64,000 nucleotides of DNA from the NCBI GenBank assembly GCA_003993805.1, contig RSEF01000005.1:38487703-38551702 (forward strand), given 5' to 3'. The DNA is from Himantopus leucocephalus. Its lineage: Eukaryota; Chordata; Aves; Charadriiformes; Recurvirostridae. Each line of letters opens with the position of its first letter. The stretch's first letter is position 1. The notes under the pieces are model-generated. The model ran no database searches. It saw nothing but the letters and a program-made list of their open reading frames with translations, and was not told the DNA's origin. Made by a program: the position numbers and the translations under genes. Below, one piece after another: positions 26,281 through 38,975 of the stretch.

Positions 26281-26637
26281 ATGCCGCTGGGGCACATCAT
26301 GAGGCTCGACCTGGAGAGAATCGCCCTGGAGTACGTCGTGCCCTGCTTGCACGACATCGGCTTCTGCTACCTGGACAACTTCCTGGGGGAGGTGGTGGGG
26401 GACTGCGTGCTGGAGCGGGTGAAGAGGATGCACCGCGACGGCGAGCTGGCCGACGGGCAGCTGGCCGGCCCCAGCCGCGGCGTCGCCAAGCGGCACCTCC
26501 GCGGCGACCAGATCAAGTGGATCGGGGGCACGGAGGAGGGCTGCGAGGCCATCAACTTCCTCCTCACGCTGATAGACCGGCTGGTGATGTACTGCGGGAG
26601 CCGGCTCGGCAAGTACTACGTGAAGGAGCGATCCAAG
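26281..26637 (+). CDS. EGLN3: EGLN3 exon 1: N-terminal region of HIF prolyl hydroxylase 3 (residues 1-119)
   Basis: EGLN3 is an Fe(II)/2-oxoglutarate/ascorbate-dependent prolyl 4-hydroxylase. It hydroxylates a proline in the oxygen-dependent degradation domain of HIF-alpha, marking HIF for VHL-dependent ubiquitination. In mammals it acts in both cytoplasm and nucleus. Exon 1 encodes the helical N-terminal part, starting MPLGHIMRLDLE and ending GKYYVKERSK at a gtaagg donor. There is no MYND zinc finger, which separates it from EGLN1. The 26281 ATG is preferred because it gives the conserved family N-terminus, has G at -3, and no other ATG lies between about 25980 and it. A second in-frame Met follows at residue 7. 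The codons are very GC-rich because the exon lies in the CpG island. The identification does not depend on this start choice. Confidence 0.96.
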
Positions 26638-27858
26638 GTAAGGGGCCGCGGGGCCCCGGCCCGCCCGCCCCGCAGCACCGGCTCCCGCCCGGACCGACCC
26701 GCCTCGCAGCTGCCGGTGGGACCCGGCGGAAAGTTTCCACGGGCTCCCCACCCCCCCACACACCCGTGTCGCGTCCTCCCCTCCGCGGGTGTCTGTGGCG
26801 CAGGCGAGCCCCGCTGGGCTGTCCCCGCGGCACGGCTCCGGGCGGCGGAGGCGCCGCCGGCTGCCCGGGGGACGCCCGCGGCGGGCAACCGCTCGCCAAC
26901 CCTTGCCGGCGGCGGGCGGCCGCGGAGGTCTTGCTAAAACCGCGGCCAACGGGGCTGCCCGCTGCGGGTCCCTCGCCCCGCCGGTGCCGGCAGCGCTCCG
27001 GGGCGGCTCACCGCCGTGCCCCGTGCTGGGTCTTCACCGGGCTCCTCGGTTGCCGGGCCCTGGCCGGGCGCTTGCCTGGTACCCCCGGGGATCGCTTCGC
27101 AGTCGACCGGAGTGGGGAGAGCTGCAGGCGGCACCCCGCTTCCCGGCGGTGGGGCCGGAGCCCCGCTGCCCCCCGCGGCTGCCCGCTGCCCGCCCCGGCT
27201 GCCGGGAGCGGGGACCGCCAAGGCGGGGCGAACCCCGCCAAAAAAAGCTCAGCCTTGACCGTGACTTTCCTTTGGAGAGGATTGTTTCAGGTGGAGGGAA
27301 AAGCTCCTTACCCCCTCCCTGCGCACGTACGCGGCTCGGAGCCGATTATTTGGTTGTTGGCGCCCATGTGATAGTGTTATCCAAAGTAGTTTCGATGGTC
27401 CAACTCACGCCAGCGTCCTGCAGCTGAAGAGGTTTTCGTTATTGCATTGGATATGTGTGGCACAAAGTAAGGGATGCTCAGTTTGAGCACAGCAAACTTT
27501 TATTTTTTTTGGAGGGAGAGAGGGTTTTTTTTTTCTAGGCTTTCTTGCTCAGAAATGGAGAGGACAGTTGTGTTGTAGGACAATTGTATTACAGCTTTCT
27601 TTCCCAATGAAGTTTATGTGCACTTGCAATGTCATTACTTCAGTTTGGGATAACTTGGCTTTTCTTTCCTTATCTGTTTTGCTGTGGCAAAGTGGAACGA
27701 AGTGGCTTGGAACGAAGTTTGCTTCGCTGTCCCGCATGCTGAAAACATCCCCATTTCTTTATTTCTGACTTGAATTCTATAATATATAGCATATTTGCAA
27801 AACATCCACTTCTTTTAGAGATATGCCAGAAATAGAAACGATGAAACTTAAAAAAAAA

Positions 27859-27958
27859 NNNNNNNNNNNNNNNNNNNNNNNNNNNNNNNNNNNNNNNNNN
27901 NNNNNNNNNNNNNNNNNNNNNNNNNNNNNNNNNNNNNNNNNNNNNNNNNNNNNNNNNN
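27859..27958. other. Assembly gap (100 N) in intron 1
   Basis: Exactly 100 N, preceded by an A-run. The true length of intron 1 is therefore uncertain. Confidence 0.98.
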
Positions 27959-30900
27959 TTTTGTGAATGCATGCACAAAAATCCCAAATTTATACACATA
28001 AATGGATGCCCGGAAAACTTCCATGGCTTAACATTTGGAGGTGTGTGGGATGATTCTGAGCAACTGGACCAGAAGTTCTTAGCTGGATGTGTGCTATTAT
28101 AATTTATTGTTTTGGGATATAGGTATTAGATGGGGCTAAAAGTCCAGAGCAATTTGTTGAAAGTATAAGCCTTTGGCTACGTGGTAACTCCTCTTGTCAT
28201 GGAAATGAATCTATGTGTTATCAGCCTCATGATTCTTTAGAGGTTTATGCTTTTAAAACAATGGTATGACTTTAATCTTCAGCCTAAGTGTTGGAAGAGA
28301 AGCAGAGATTTGCTTAGTAAATGAACTTCTGTCAGCTTACTGGCTGCTTAGTGTGATGTGCTTCGTGTTTTTTTTCGTAGCTACACAAACATAAGAAGAC
28401 AAGAATGACTTTTGTCCAATAAAGGAAGCTTTCCTTGTAGCTACGTGAGAGAAATGAGTCAGGATTTTGCCGTTTCCAAATGACTTCCAACAGCATTACA
28501 AGAAAGTTAAGATTGCTTCGAAGAGAACAGATGGAAGTAAAATTTTACAAGGGTACTGGATACTCTTTAAGAGCTGTTGGTTGACATTTGAGGGCTGATA
28601 ACGAAATGTAACCTTTCATCTTTGCAGACCAGTGATCCAAATCTATCTTTAGAATAAGTCATATTTTAAAATATTAGCTGACATGGTTAAATGATCAAAA
28701 TAACCTGATAACATTCTTCTAAAGGTCTCTTCTGTTGACAGACCCAATGCACTGCTTGTTGGCTTCTGCATTCTCCTCAACTACAGTTTCCATTTCCTAG
28801 TAAAATAAAACCACGATTCCCCTTTTGAAGGAGGTAAATAGCTAAGGATCTCAGCGAGGCATCATCGACCCAGGTTAAGTCCTCTCCTCAGTGTGAGAAG
28901 ATTCACATCCTTGTGCAGAGGGATGCTCTGGCCTGAGGACAGAGGTCACTCTGGTTGTGAGGACCTGTCTCTACTCTGCTGAAGCTTTGACGCTTGGTGG
29001 AGAAAAGCTGGCTGGGTGGTTTGGGCTGGGAAGTGAGGCCACAGCTTGGTCTCCGTGGCCAGTCACCTGGAGTGCCCCCAGGTCAGGTGGTGCTCCGGGG
29101 ACCGCAGGGGAAAGGGTGATGCGTTGCAGCTTCTGACTCCTCAGGTCCCAATGGGTTAATTGGGGTTTTCGGGGGCTTGAGGGGATGGTGGAGATGGTGC
29201 TGTCTGTAAAAGGTTTGAGCCTACTTGTAAATGAATATTGCTCGAGTGCGGAGGTGGCACAGGGCTCTGCCATGTGTTGTAAAATTTTCCAGGGAGGCAA
29301 TTACAGAACTCTATAGGTGGTGAAATGTCTGCCCTGTAGAAAAGTAATCCCTATATTAAAAATAAATAAATCAAAGCAACAACATTAAAAAACCTCCCCA
29401 AAACAAGGCAGGAAAATACTCCAGAAGAGAAGCCATTTGAGAAATTTATCTTTCAAGACATAAGAAAGGAATTTTTTTTTTTTTTTAAGTTAGAAGCTGC
29501 AGATGTGCTGTGTGCTGTGGAGTTTGGGATATGTGTCCCTTTGGCAGCTTCAGATGCTGCAGAGCCTGGGGAGCCCTGGGCCCTGGAAGTCCCTCCTGCG
29601 GGGAGGCAGGGGACGGGGGCTGGCAGGAACTGGGTGGGCTGGCCGGCGCGTGGAAACATAAAAGCTGTGTTCGCTGTGGGTTGCCTGGGCAGCTCATCTG
29701 CTGTGGAGAGGCTCTGGCTATTCCCCCTTTCACGTTTTGCCCCTGCTGGAGAAGGGCAGCTCTCCCCGTGGTCAGGCAGGGTCCCAGAGCGATGCCGTCA
29801 GCACCTGCTGCCCTGGGCCACCTCGGCTGTGTCAGCGCTTGACGTGCTGCCAGCAGGCTGCGTTGGTCCTCACGGGCAAGGGTTGGAAGGTACTTTGAAC
29901 TGGTGTGGCTGCGTTCTGCATGGACTCTGCACCCTGGTCCTGACAGCAGCGTGTCCCACTGCGAGTCACTGGTACCCTCTTACGTGCTGTCATGGGTTGA
30001 AATCTGTGTCAGGGCTGCCTTTGGGGACCTTGAGCTCATCTTGCGCCTGCTGGGCACCAGTGAGCCCTGCTGGTTAGAAAACAAGGCAAGAAGTCATAAT
30101 CCGAAGAGCGTTGAAGGCAGCCCATAACTGATGTTTTTAGCTCAGAACCCAACTGCTGACATTCAGTGTCAAGTATATGGCCTGAAGTTTAAAAAAATTT
30201 GTTTTCAAGATGAGATTAGTTAATTTAGAAGTCCCTGTGTGATGTGAACCCTCTTGAAAACTTGCTTCAAAATCTCTATGTGGGCCTTTCACTTTTTTAT
30301 AGGATGTTTTCTGTATCCTCCACTTGTGGCCACGACACCTCCCCCTGCTCACCCCACCCTGGTGGGCCCTCTCTGGCTGTCTTCTGTGGTGGCACTTCAT
30401 GGCTAGAAGAAAACCAGAGCGGGTCCTTCTGCCTACCACACGATGGGGTGTTCTTAGGTAGGTTTTGAAATGTGGTCTGTTTAGCAGGTTGTTACCAAGA
30501 TTTCTGTTCCTGAGCACTGAAGAAATAAATGAAATGGCACAGGCTTGGGTTGAGTGGTCTTATCAAGTCCCTCATAACTCAGGTAATGAGGCAAGATATT
30601 TTTGCATTTATGTATGAAGAAAGAAAAGTTCTGTTCTATAGCATTCAAATTCTATCCTTTGCAATTAAAACAGAGTGAAATGCTGCATTTTCTGATTTGA
30701 GGTGCAGATGTAAGGAGCAGGATAACAGAAATCTGGCTATAGAGCTGAAGAGCAGTACTGCCTATAGAAATACACTGATTTATTATATATTACCAGGGAT
30801 TTTTGATACTTGCGTAGCAGCATGCCTTGCAATTAGTCTACAATGGGAGGTCTGATGAATACCACCATCCAGAAGAAATATGCATAATTTCCCTTTCTTC

Positions 30901-31540
30901 TAATCAAATGCACATGTTCTGGCATAATGGGTAAGTTCAAATCTGTTCTTCTGGCCAGCTGCCGGCAGAGTCCAGAGCCACTGGAACTGTAAATACAACA
31001 GACAAGTCGTTTTATGATATCAGACCGAGGAATTCAGCATTGGCACAGATCCTAGAGCGGTTGCTTTGGCTCGGTGTCAAAGCTGATGTTTATATCTGTG
31101 TTTGTCAAGCAAGATTAGTTAGCCTGGTTAATTATACACAGGAATGTATAATTTTTACTTGACGATCAGAGCATTAAATGAGTATAAACCTGGGCATATT
31201 AGCGCTTGGTTTTGTTCTTCATCAAATTATTCTCAATGACTTTTTGAAACTTCGAAAAGATACTACTTCTCTGAAAGAGGCACTCAGAGAGTCTTTCAGA
31301 TTGCTTCTTCACTCAGCAGGGACAGGGTATTGGAGAAGCGGGTCAGTATTTTATAGACAGCGATGCACATATCTGTAAGTGGGTTCAGAAGCATGGGTAG
31401 CCTCTATGGAATGGTGTTTGAGCTCATACTTGGGCGCTGAAGTTACAAGCAGCTTGAATTCGGTACTTGTTACTGATCATCACTCTTGAGAACCTGACTG
31501 TAGTGCACTGGTAGACTTACTCCATGGTAGGCAGTGGAAA

Positions 31541-31638
31541 AAATGTGCCATCTCCAGTGTGTGTTACGCCAGAGCCTTTGGCAGCCAGNGAAATGTGCAA
31601 TCTCCAGTGTGCGTTACACCAGAGCCTTTGGCAGCCAG
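31541..31638. repeat. 48-bp direct duplication around a single N (intron 1)
   Basis: Copies at 31541-31588 and 31591-31638, three mismatches, N at 31589. Confidence 0.9.
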
Positions 31639-34378
31639 GTGGTTGGGGTTGGTCCTCCTTTCCCTCTCTTGTGGAAGAGTCTGTAACTACCCAGTGACCT
31701 TTCTTACGCCGCGTTAGGAGCCTGCCCATGTGCTTTACAGTCGCAGAGGAAGGCAGAAGGCGGCTAAATCCTATAAGAGAAGGGAAATAAGTCTGAGCTC
31801 TCAGGCAACGTGAAGAGCAGAGTGGTCTGTTTATCTGGAGTTTGTGCACGTGTTTGTGGCATCAGGGCAAGTTACTTGACTTTTTTTGATATTGTCTGTA
31901 GTTTTGCAGTCAAGCAGTGCTTCATGAGTCTCTGGAGTTACACAGTGATGGCAAAGCAGTGAACTGTCCCATAGTGGTAGTGCATTTTCTTCAGTACCTT
32001 CTTATCCATTGCCATGACTGCTCTCATACCAGTCTCTCCCAGCACCACTACGTCAGCTCTTAAAGCCGGAGACTTGCAGTGGTAGCCCTACTGGTGTGCC
32101 TGCCAATATCCCTAGTACTTGCAAGCCCTAAGTAAATATGTGCCTCTCCGTTTGTTTTTGTATGAGGGCTCATTGCTCATTAAATGTCAGTGTAAACCTT
32201 CCACAGCTGTGTGGGGAAGGACACTGTAATACAGGTGGCATTAATGCCTCTGGGTACGGGGAGTGTTTGTCCTTTGGACTGGTGGGGGTGTGTACGGCGT
32301 TGCAAGGCACAGTATCCTTGGGAGAGCCACTGGGGAAAACGGCAAGATTCAGAGTTCAGTGCCCCCTCCCGCTGAGCTGGCATTTTGGGAGGGAGGGGAG
32401 CTGGTCCTTGCTATTAATATTTGTACACAGCCTTTTCCCAAGGTAATTATTAATGAATAATTCAGTTCATTACAGCTCACTGCTAATAACAGTATATGTT
32501 TAAATGGAGATGCATTGATGCTTATAACACCGATGCAGGGCAGCAGGTACACAGTAAGAATGAACTTGTTTCTTTGCATTAAGGATTCCAGCTGTCTGTG
32601 TTAATCCCAGTGTCTTTATTTGATTTCACAGTAAACTCTTCTTTCGTTGACTTCCAAACTTATCTGGATGGTGGCTCAGTGTAATACAGCCTTACCCTGT
32701 GTGTTGCTTCCTGGGCAATTTGCTTGATTTAGGATGTGGAAGTGTCTTCTCCCTCCTCTTTCTTCTGTGCTGCACAGATTTTTTGTCTTTTTTTTTTTTT
32801 TTTTCTCTGGGGGGGTGGTGGTGGTGGATGTTCAACAGTGTTTGTACTCCCTCAGCAATTCCTTTCCGTATGTGGAAGGGGTGGGATAGAGGGAGAAGAT
32901 AAAACCACAATGACCCAAACATGAATGCATTTTTAATCAGATGAAATCTTGATGTTTGCTGAACAGTCTGGACACACTTGGAAGAAATCAATACTTTTAT
33001 CAAATGTTTCAAGATGACTCTTGCAAAGTCAAAGCACTTTTTTTTTTTTTGAGGTATTCACTTTTTAAAAGTTTTCTCCTGCTCCTGTTTCAATTGGATT
33101 GCCTTTTCCTGTTGTGTAATAAGTCAGGGGCAAGTGGTCCTTTGGCACCGGCAGGCCACATAGTGCTCATTGATCTTGCAGTGGATGAGTTGTGAGAATG
33201 AGAGTCAGGAAGGGAAGCCTGCGAGTAAGTGTTGCCGGTCTTAGATTTATGGAGGAGGAAGATGTGTGCATACCAACTTGAGGGAATTTGAAGCCCTGGG
33301 TTGGATTTATCGTGACTGTAATCCTTCTGTCATAAAGCTGAAGACTGAAACAGCATTGTTAGAAAGCTGCCAGCAGCACAAGACTCCCTAAGCTTCTGTG
33401 AAAAGGTTTTATTGGATTAGTAGAGGAGCTCTTGGGTCGAGGTGTTTTGGGAACTGCTTCTCATACCTGTGCCTATGGCAGCTGATGGCCCCTGTGGTGG
33501 GCTCCAGGGTGAATAACTGATGCATTGGCACAGAACGTGGAGGGGCTTGACAAGATTTTGATTGATGCGTAACATTGGTTCAGACCTTTTATTGCTTTGA
33601 AAAGAGATGACAGGGAGTTGGTCAGCAAAGCAAGAAAGTCGTCTCTCTAGCTGTTCAGGCAATGAGGTGGAGGAAGAAAACGGATGAAGGAGGCTCATGC
33701 CAAGTAAACTATTTATCTCCTACTGTTCAAACTATTCACAAGCATGTCATCCCATCAGCATACCACTCCTGACCATTCCTGTGAGTGATCTGGAGAGAGC
33801 TGTAATCCCCATTTCCCCTCTATCACTCACTCACACAGATGTATCTACTGTCTCTCAGTGACAGAAAGGAGCATTTCCCTACAGTAATTTTTCTCTTGTC
33901 ATTGTGTTTTGATAAGATTAGTAGACAAAGAAACTTAGAGCCACCATGCAAAGCACTTAATAGAAAGCAGTTGATTAAACAAGCTACTTGTTGCTGTGAT
34001 TTTTCACTAATAAAATAATGCAAGAGATTTTGCTAGCTGTAATGGTTCCATGGAGGCTTACTAAATGTTCATGCCACCAACCACCCAGTTTAAAATGAAT
34101 AGTATAAATTGTGGTAGTACAGCATATCACACTATCTGCACAGACTGGAAACAGTTTGTCCAAAGCTTTGTCAGCTGGAAATGGCAGGGTGGCCGTGTCT
34201 TTTGCCAAACATCAGGGAATTGCATCTTTCTTTGTAGCAAAATGCTAACCATTTTGAGTCTCATATATATCTAGTTCATGCGAATCCTTTGGTCACAATA
34301 GACTCTTTTCTGTGCTTTCTTTTTGGACCTGGAAATTCAAACAAGAAATACGTTTGCATTTTTCTTGTCTGTAAGTCA

Positions 34379-34395
34379 TAATAATAATAATAATT
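34379..34395. repeat. (ATA)n trinucleotide repeat in intron 1
   Basis: About five ATA units followed by ATTAATCA. Short. Confidence 0.8.
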
Positions 34396-37300
34396 AATCA
34401 TTGCTTATGTCTTCTTGCACTGTAATCTTTTATACAAATTGATAAGGCAAATGTTTTTAAAGTTTTGGCCCCGGTTCAGCAATTCACTTAACTACTTTTT
34501 TTAAAAGGCTCTTTCAAATCAATGGGACTGAAGCACATCCTTTGGTGCTTGGCTTAGACTGCGCTAGAATATGTTTATAAAACTTCGGGGAAAAATTGCA
34601 GTGATTTCTTGTGCCATCCCCGGTCTTTGCCTACATTTTGTCTTAGATTTGAAATACGGGCCAGCTTTTGCACGGGGAGGGAGCAAGGAGCCTTACTTGA
34701 TGGAAGTTACAGATATCAGTTATGGTTTTTATCAGACCTTTGCAATTGAGTGTCTTGCGGCAAACCTGTCCTACACCATTAAAAGTAACAGTTATTCCAG
34801 TAATACATAGAGGGAGATAGGTGCTAGTCAGTGCAGGCTGGGGAACGCCACCCTGAACGGGAAAAGCCTGGGGTGCGAGGCAGTGTTGGACAGCAGGCTC
34901 TGAAGTGGTGGATGCCAGCGTGGAGCATCCCAACTGCCCGGAGGCTCCAGGGAGTGATGAAAGACTCTTGCACATAGTCCCTTGCTGGACTGTGTGGGTA
35001 GGGGGGAAAACAAAAAAAAGTAGAACCAGGGGAATTTGGGAGAGGAGATATTAAAAAAAAAAAGAAAAGGGGGGGGGAAGGGGGAAGTGTCAATTAGTTG
35101 TCAACTTCCCTGTTCCTAGATTGTCTTAGGGTGTTGTACTTGCTGCTGAAGACTATATGTGTAACTGTACCTTCCCCTTCTGATTTCCCATAGGGAATCC
35201 GGTAGAAGTGTTTTGAGAAGTGGAAAAAGAAGTTTCACTGTAAATGCTGTAAAATGTCCTGCTGTTAAGGCATATAAACCATGGCATATTACTAGATGTG
35301 CACAAACACAACAGGGTCCCCCGGGATGTATCAATAACTGTTCTTTACAGTAGTCACCAATGTTTCCACTTCCCTAAATTAACTTGTCCTCTGTCTTCTG
35401 TTGTCTGTGGAGCATGTGCGTGGTGTCTCTGAAGGAGGCCAACAGGAAGGGTCACTGCCTGGTTAACCGTTTTACAGACTTCCTCTTCACAGAGGAGCAA
35501 TGAGAGGATTTGCGAATGCCGGTCCTCGTTGCCAAATTTACTATAATTCAGCATTTGATGGTGGTCAAAGGCTGAAGTGTCAAGGTTGTGCATTTTACCA
35601 TTATATTTCTCAGTGCATAACTTGATGTCTAACTGGTCACCTAAAGGCTCAGTGCCAATCTGACACTCATGGTGGTGATTTCCTGGCAAGGATGAAAATG
35701 TAGTTGACTTGGGGGTTTTTTGTTCATTTGTTTCTTTGTTTACACTTATCTAAGATATCTGCAACTGAAACAAGTACGATTATTTTTCTTTCTTAGTTTA
35801 CTTTTGTCTTTTGCAGGCACTTGGTTAAAAGCCTGTTTTACTGCTTACCGTCCATAGAAGCTGCTGCTGCTAATTATGAGCTGCGTTAGTACAATGTCTT
35901 GGCTGCAGTTAGGAAAGGCACCGGTTGTGCCAACGGTGACCATAGCTATGGGCAGACGTAGTACCTGCTTCACCCCCACACCTCAATATGCATATAGCTA
36001 TGCTATAGCTCTGACTTGCCACCACGCATCTGTACTGCCTTCCCCCTCTGTGTTTCCCACTGCAGAGATGCCCTTGTGCCCCACACCTCTGGCAAAGCCA
36101 GCTCCAGCCCCTCACCGAGGGCTTTCTTACCCCACTCTTACCGCAGCTTGACATGCCTGTGCAGCCACCATCTCTCGTCTCCATCCCGGGGAGCTGGAGA
36201 GACAGGGATGAAGGCTGCTCCCTCTGGCTGCCCAACCAGCTGGGATCCTGGGAGGGCAACCCCCGGCCAACCTCCAGCTTGGCTTACCCCTGGCCGCCCC
36301 TGCAGTGGCTCTGAGTACATGCTGCTCTCGTCACAGTGGCTGCCAGAGAGGAAAGGTTTTGGAGGGGAAGAGGAAAAAGGAGGGAACAGAGCCAGAAAGA
36401 CCACTGCAGGCTTTCTGCATCCTCAGGAAACATCCTGAACCCACACCAGAGAGACCACCTCCCTGCTCAGCGGTTGCTGTGCTTCCTGCAAAAACTGCCT
36501 TAAATGCCGAAAAGCTTTATTACTTTAAGACCCAGTCCTGAACTGGGTCTTGAGAAACCTCCCAAGGGCTGTTGCTTCAGTGAGTCGCGGTGGGAATGGC
36601 TGGGTAAGGCTCCAGAGGGGACCGCAGGGGAGCGGAGCAGCAGGGGCCGGAGGGGAAGGTGGGGAGGGAACCCTTCAGGCATGGCTGTGTCTCTGTGCAG
36701 GGCCACTGCCCCAGCCAGCGAGTCAAAGCCTGTGGCTGCGGCCGCAAGGCAGCCAGCCCGTAGGGTTGGTCTCTTCTGTCAGGTGGTGGCAGCATAAATC
36801 CGTGGGAGAGGCTTGACCAGTGGAAAAAGTGGGAATTCAGCAGCCCGCGTTCAAATCTGGAGCCTGATGTTGCCCAGCAGCTGGGTTTAGGACCGGGCTT
36901 CCTTCTCTATGAGCTGAGAGCTTTTTGTGAATGGCTTTAAGGTGTGCGAATGTAAGGCTGGAGCCCAGTTTGTTGTGTGGGTGCGTGTCTGTGGTTACGT
37001 GCGCTTTCTTTGTTCAGAGTTGCCTGGATCCTGTCCGCACACATCTTACTGCTGCGAGTACCGACTGCGTAGGTGGTGGGGAGGGCACGCACTACAGCAC
37101 TTAGAGGGATTTATTTATTCTTTTTTCACTAATGCATCTTTATTGCCTAACCTTAGAACAAGTGTATAACTATATTATTACAAAATTGCCTTGAATTGGA
37201 ATAAGTTGTTTCCCTCCCTGTGTGGAAAGATGCTGTGTCACTGTATACACATTCATCCCCTTTAATTGCAGCCACACTGGAGAGATTGTACCGTTGTAAT

Positions 37301-38769
37301 GTACACGTGTAGTTGGAGCAGTACAACTTTATGTGCAGGCAAAGCCTTAGAGGTAAAGACTACACGTGTTGTTTAAGCATAGCAGAAATTATTTCTGATG
37401 GTAATTTATTATAGGTAATTTTAATGAGTTTTGTCCATAAATATTCATGTACACAAAACCCTATGCAGGAACAAATGTACTGTTAGCTAGGCAAGGTCCT
37501 CTGGAAGGGTGGTGGGGGGTGAGTGAGACTGCTTCCTTCCAAAGTTAACACAGGAGATAACTGGTCTCATCAATTAGCCTTAATTTGGTGCTACTGCTGT
37601 GATAACAAACACTTGAGAACCCTTAGTCTCTCTGTTTATGTACTGCAGTAATGTCTCAGCAGCCTCAGAAGTCCAGACGGCTCCAACGGTTTTGGGAGGA
37701 AGCATGTTTGGGTTACCTGCCAAGTGTGAGGGCGCTAGTCGGAGCCCTGCCTCCCTCTCTGGCAGCAGAGAGAGACTTTCACTGAACCAAAGGGGACAAA
37801 AAAACCCTACCATCTCCCTGGTGTGCTTCTGCCTCCACTGCGGTGGGAGCGTGTGAGGTGATAAGAGGTGTCCTGGACGGTGGCCCCAAGGAGGGACCAT
37901 GCTGGGCAGCTGGGACCTCCCCGTCCCCTTGGCGCATCTGCTTCGAGGTGTTGGCTTGTCACCTCCTCTGCCTGCGAGTGCCCGGGGTGCCCCCCGTGAG
38001 CCTCAGAAGGGAAGTGCTCACGGGAAATGGTAGGGACGCTGTGTACCATGCGTGAGCTGATAAAAGTCTTGTGGGCAGCGTTGCTCACTCGCTGTGGGCC
38101 CACAAATGGTAACAAAGGGATGTTGGCCAGCTCGGGCAACTCCAACACCGGCAAAACACAGCTTGGCTGTGTTGTGGCCGTCTTTCCTGACCTTTATTAA
38201 TGCACCCACAAGGGCATCAAAATACATAGAGTACTTTAAATGTTGCAGGGGGGGAAAAAAAGTGGTGTAATCTTCTGGGTGATTAGTAGCAGAATTGAAA
38301 AGACGAAGAATGAAAGGCTGGAATATTTGAGGAACTATGAAATTGTCTTTCTACCACACAGATGAGGATATTCCACAGAGGATGTCTGTGCTGGTTACCA
38401 TGCCTTTTATTCCCCACTGAGAACCTGAACATACAGGGACGGTCCTTACAGATTTCCTTAATGAGCCTGCACTTACTTACGAATTTGCTTTTCTGCGGGG
38501 GTGGCGCTTGTCACCGTGTCCCCCGGGACTCATTACAGGGGACGCTTTCTCTATCTGCATTGATTGCTTGCGATGCTTTCTCGTTAGTGCAGCTCGTCCA
38601 CGATCGGCTCTTGTGGGGGGAGAGGAGGGGACTGAAAGAGTTTTCTGGGTGATGAAAGAGGGCTTCAAGAACAGGCAAAAATAATCCTAAAATTTAATTG
38701 AAGAGAGTATTATTTTTTTTAAAGTGTGGGAAATAACATGGGGGGTGGGAGACCAGTAAGAACCAGAAC

Positions 38770-38975
38770 AGAGAAGCGCCTTGAGCGTCTGTGTGCTGCA
38801 AGCCTGGGTTTCCCCCTCTTCCCTCCGCCGCGTCTCTGCCGAGTGTTCTCTGGAGTAAAGTTTGCGTTTGATGGCCGGTGGCCTCACGCTCCGCACGTAG
38901 CGCTGTCGTTAAGCCATCATCTGGCTGGCCCGACGCCAGGGCTCCGCGGCGCAGGGGCGGCCCCGGCTTTCTGAA
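38770..38975. promoter_or_regulatory. EGLN3: CpG-rich block in intron 1 with paired RCGTG motifs: candidate hypoxia enhancer
   Basis: A CpG-rich island of about 200 bp stands out within AT-rich intron 1. On the - strand it carries TACGTGC (ACGTG at 38894-38898) followed 4 nt later by a second RCGTG core (GCGTG at 38885-38889). It lies about 12.9 kb downstream of the inferred start site. A functional hypoxia-response element has been described in the first intron of human EGLN3 about 12 kb from the start site, so position and motif agree. Orthology with that element is inferred from distance and motif only. Confidence 0.5.

Larger units (their letters stand above)
24600..27250. promoter_or_regulatory. 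EGLN3: CpG island covering the EGLN3 promoter, 5' UTR, exon 1 and start of intron 1
   Basis: The sequence changes abruptly from AT-rich to extremely GC- and CpG-rich at about 24.6 kb and returns to AT-rich composition at about 27.3 kb. It surrounds exon 1 of EGLN3, as expected for a constitutively unmethylated vertebrate promoter. Two unresolved bases lie inside it (25116, 25622), the latter just after a run of 14 G. Long open frames on both strands here result from the scarcity of stop codons in GC-rich DNA. Confidence 0.9.

Noticed and set aside
25948..26949. 333-codon open frame on the - strand across EGLN3 exon 1 and the promoter
   Set aside because: It overlaps the true exon antisense and lies in extremely GC-rich DNA where stop codons are rare. 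The residues are almost all Ala, Gly, Pro and Arg, with no domain.
26184..27371. 395-codon open frame on the + strand overlapping exon 1 in another frame
   Set aside because: It starts at TTG, runs out of frame with EGLN3 through the donor site and into intron 1, and has low-complexity Arg/Pro/Gly content. It is a composition artefact of the CpG island.
35354..35689. 111-codon - strand frame in intron 1
   Set aside because: Balanced amino-acid composition made it worth a look, but it has no recognised family and no splice or promoter context. Such lengths occur by chance in a 64-kb window.
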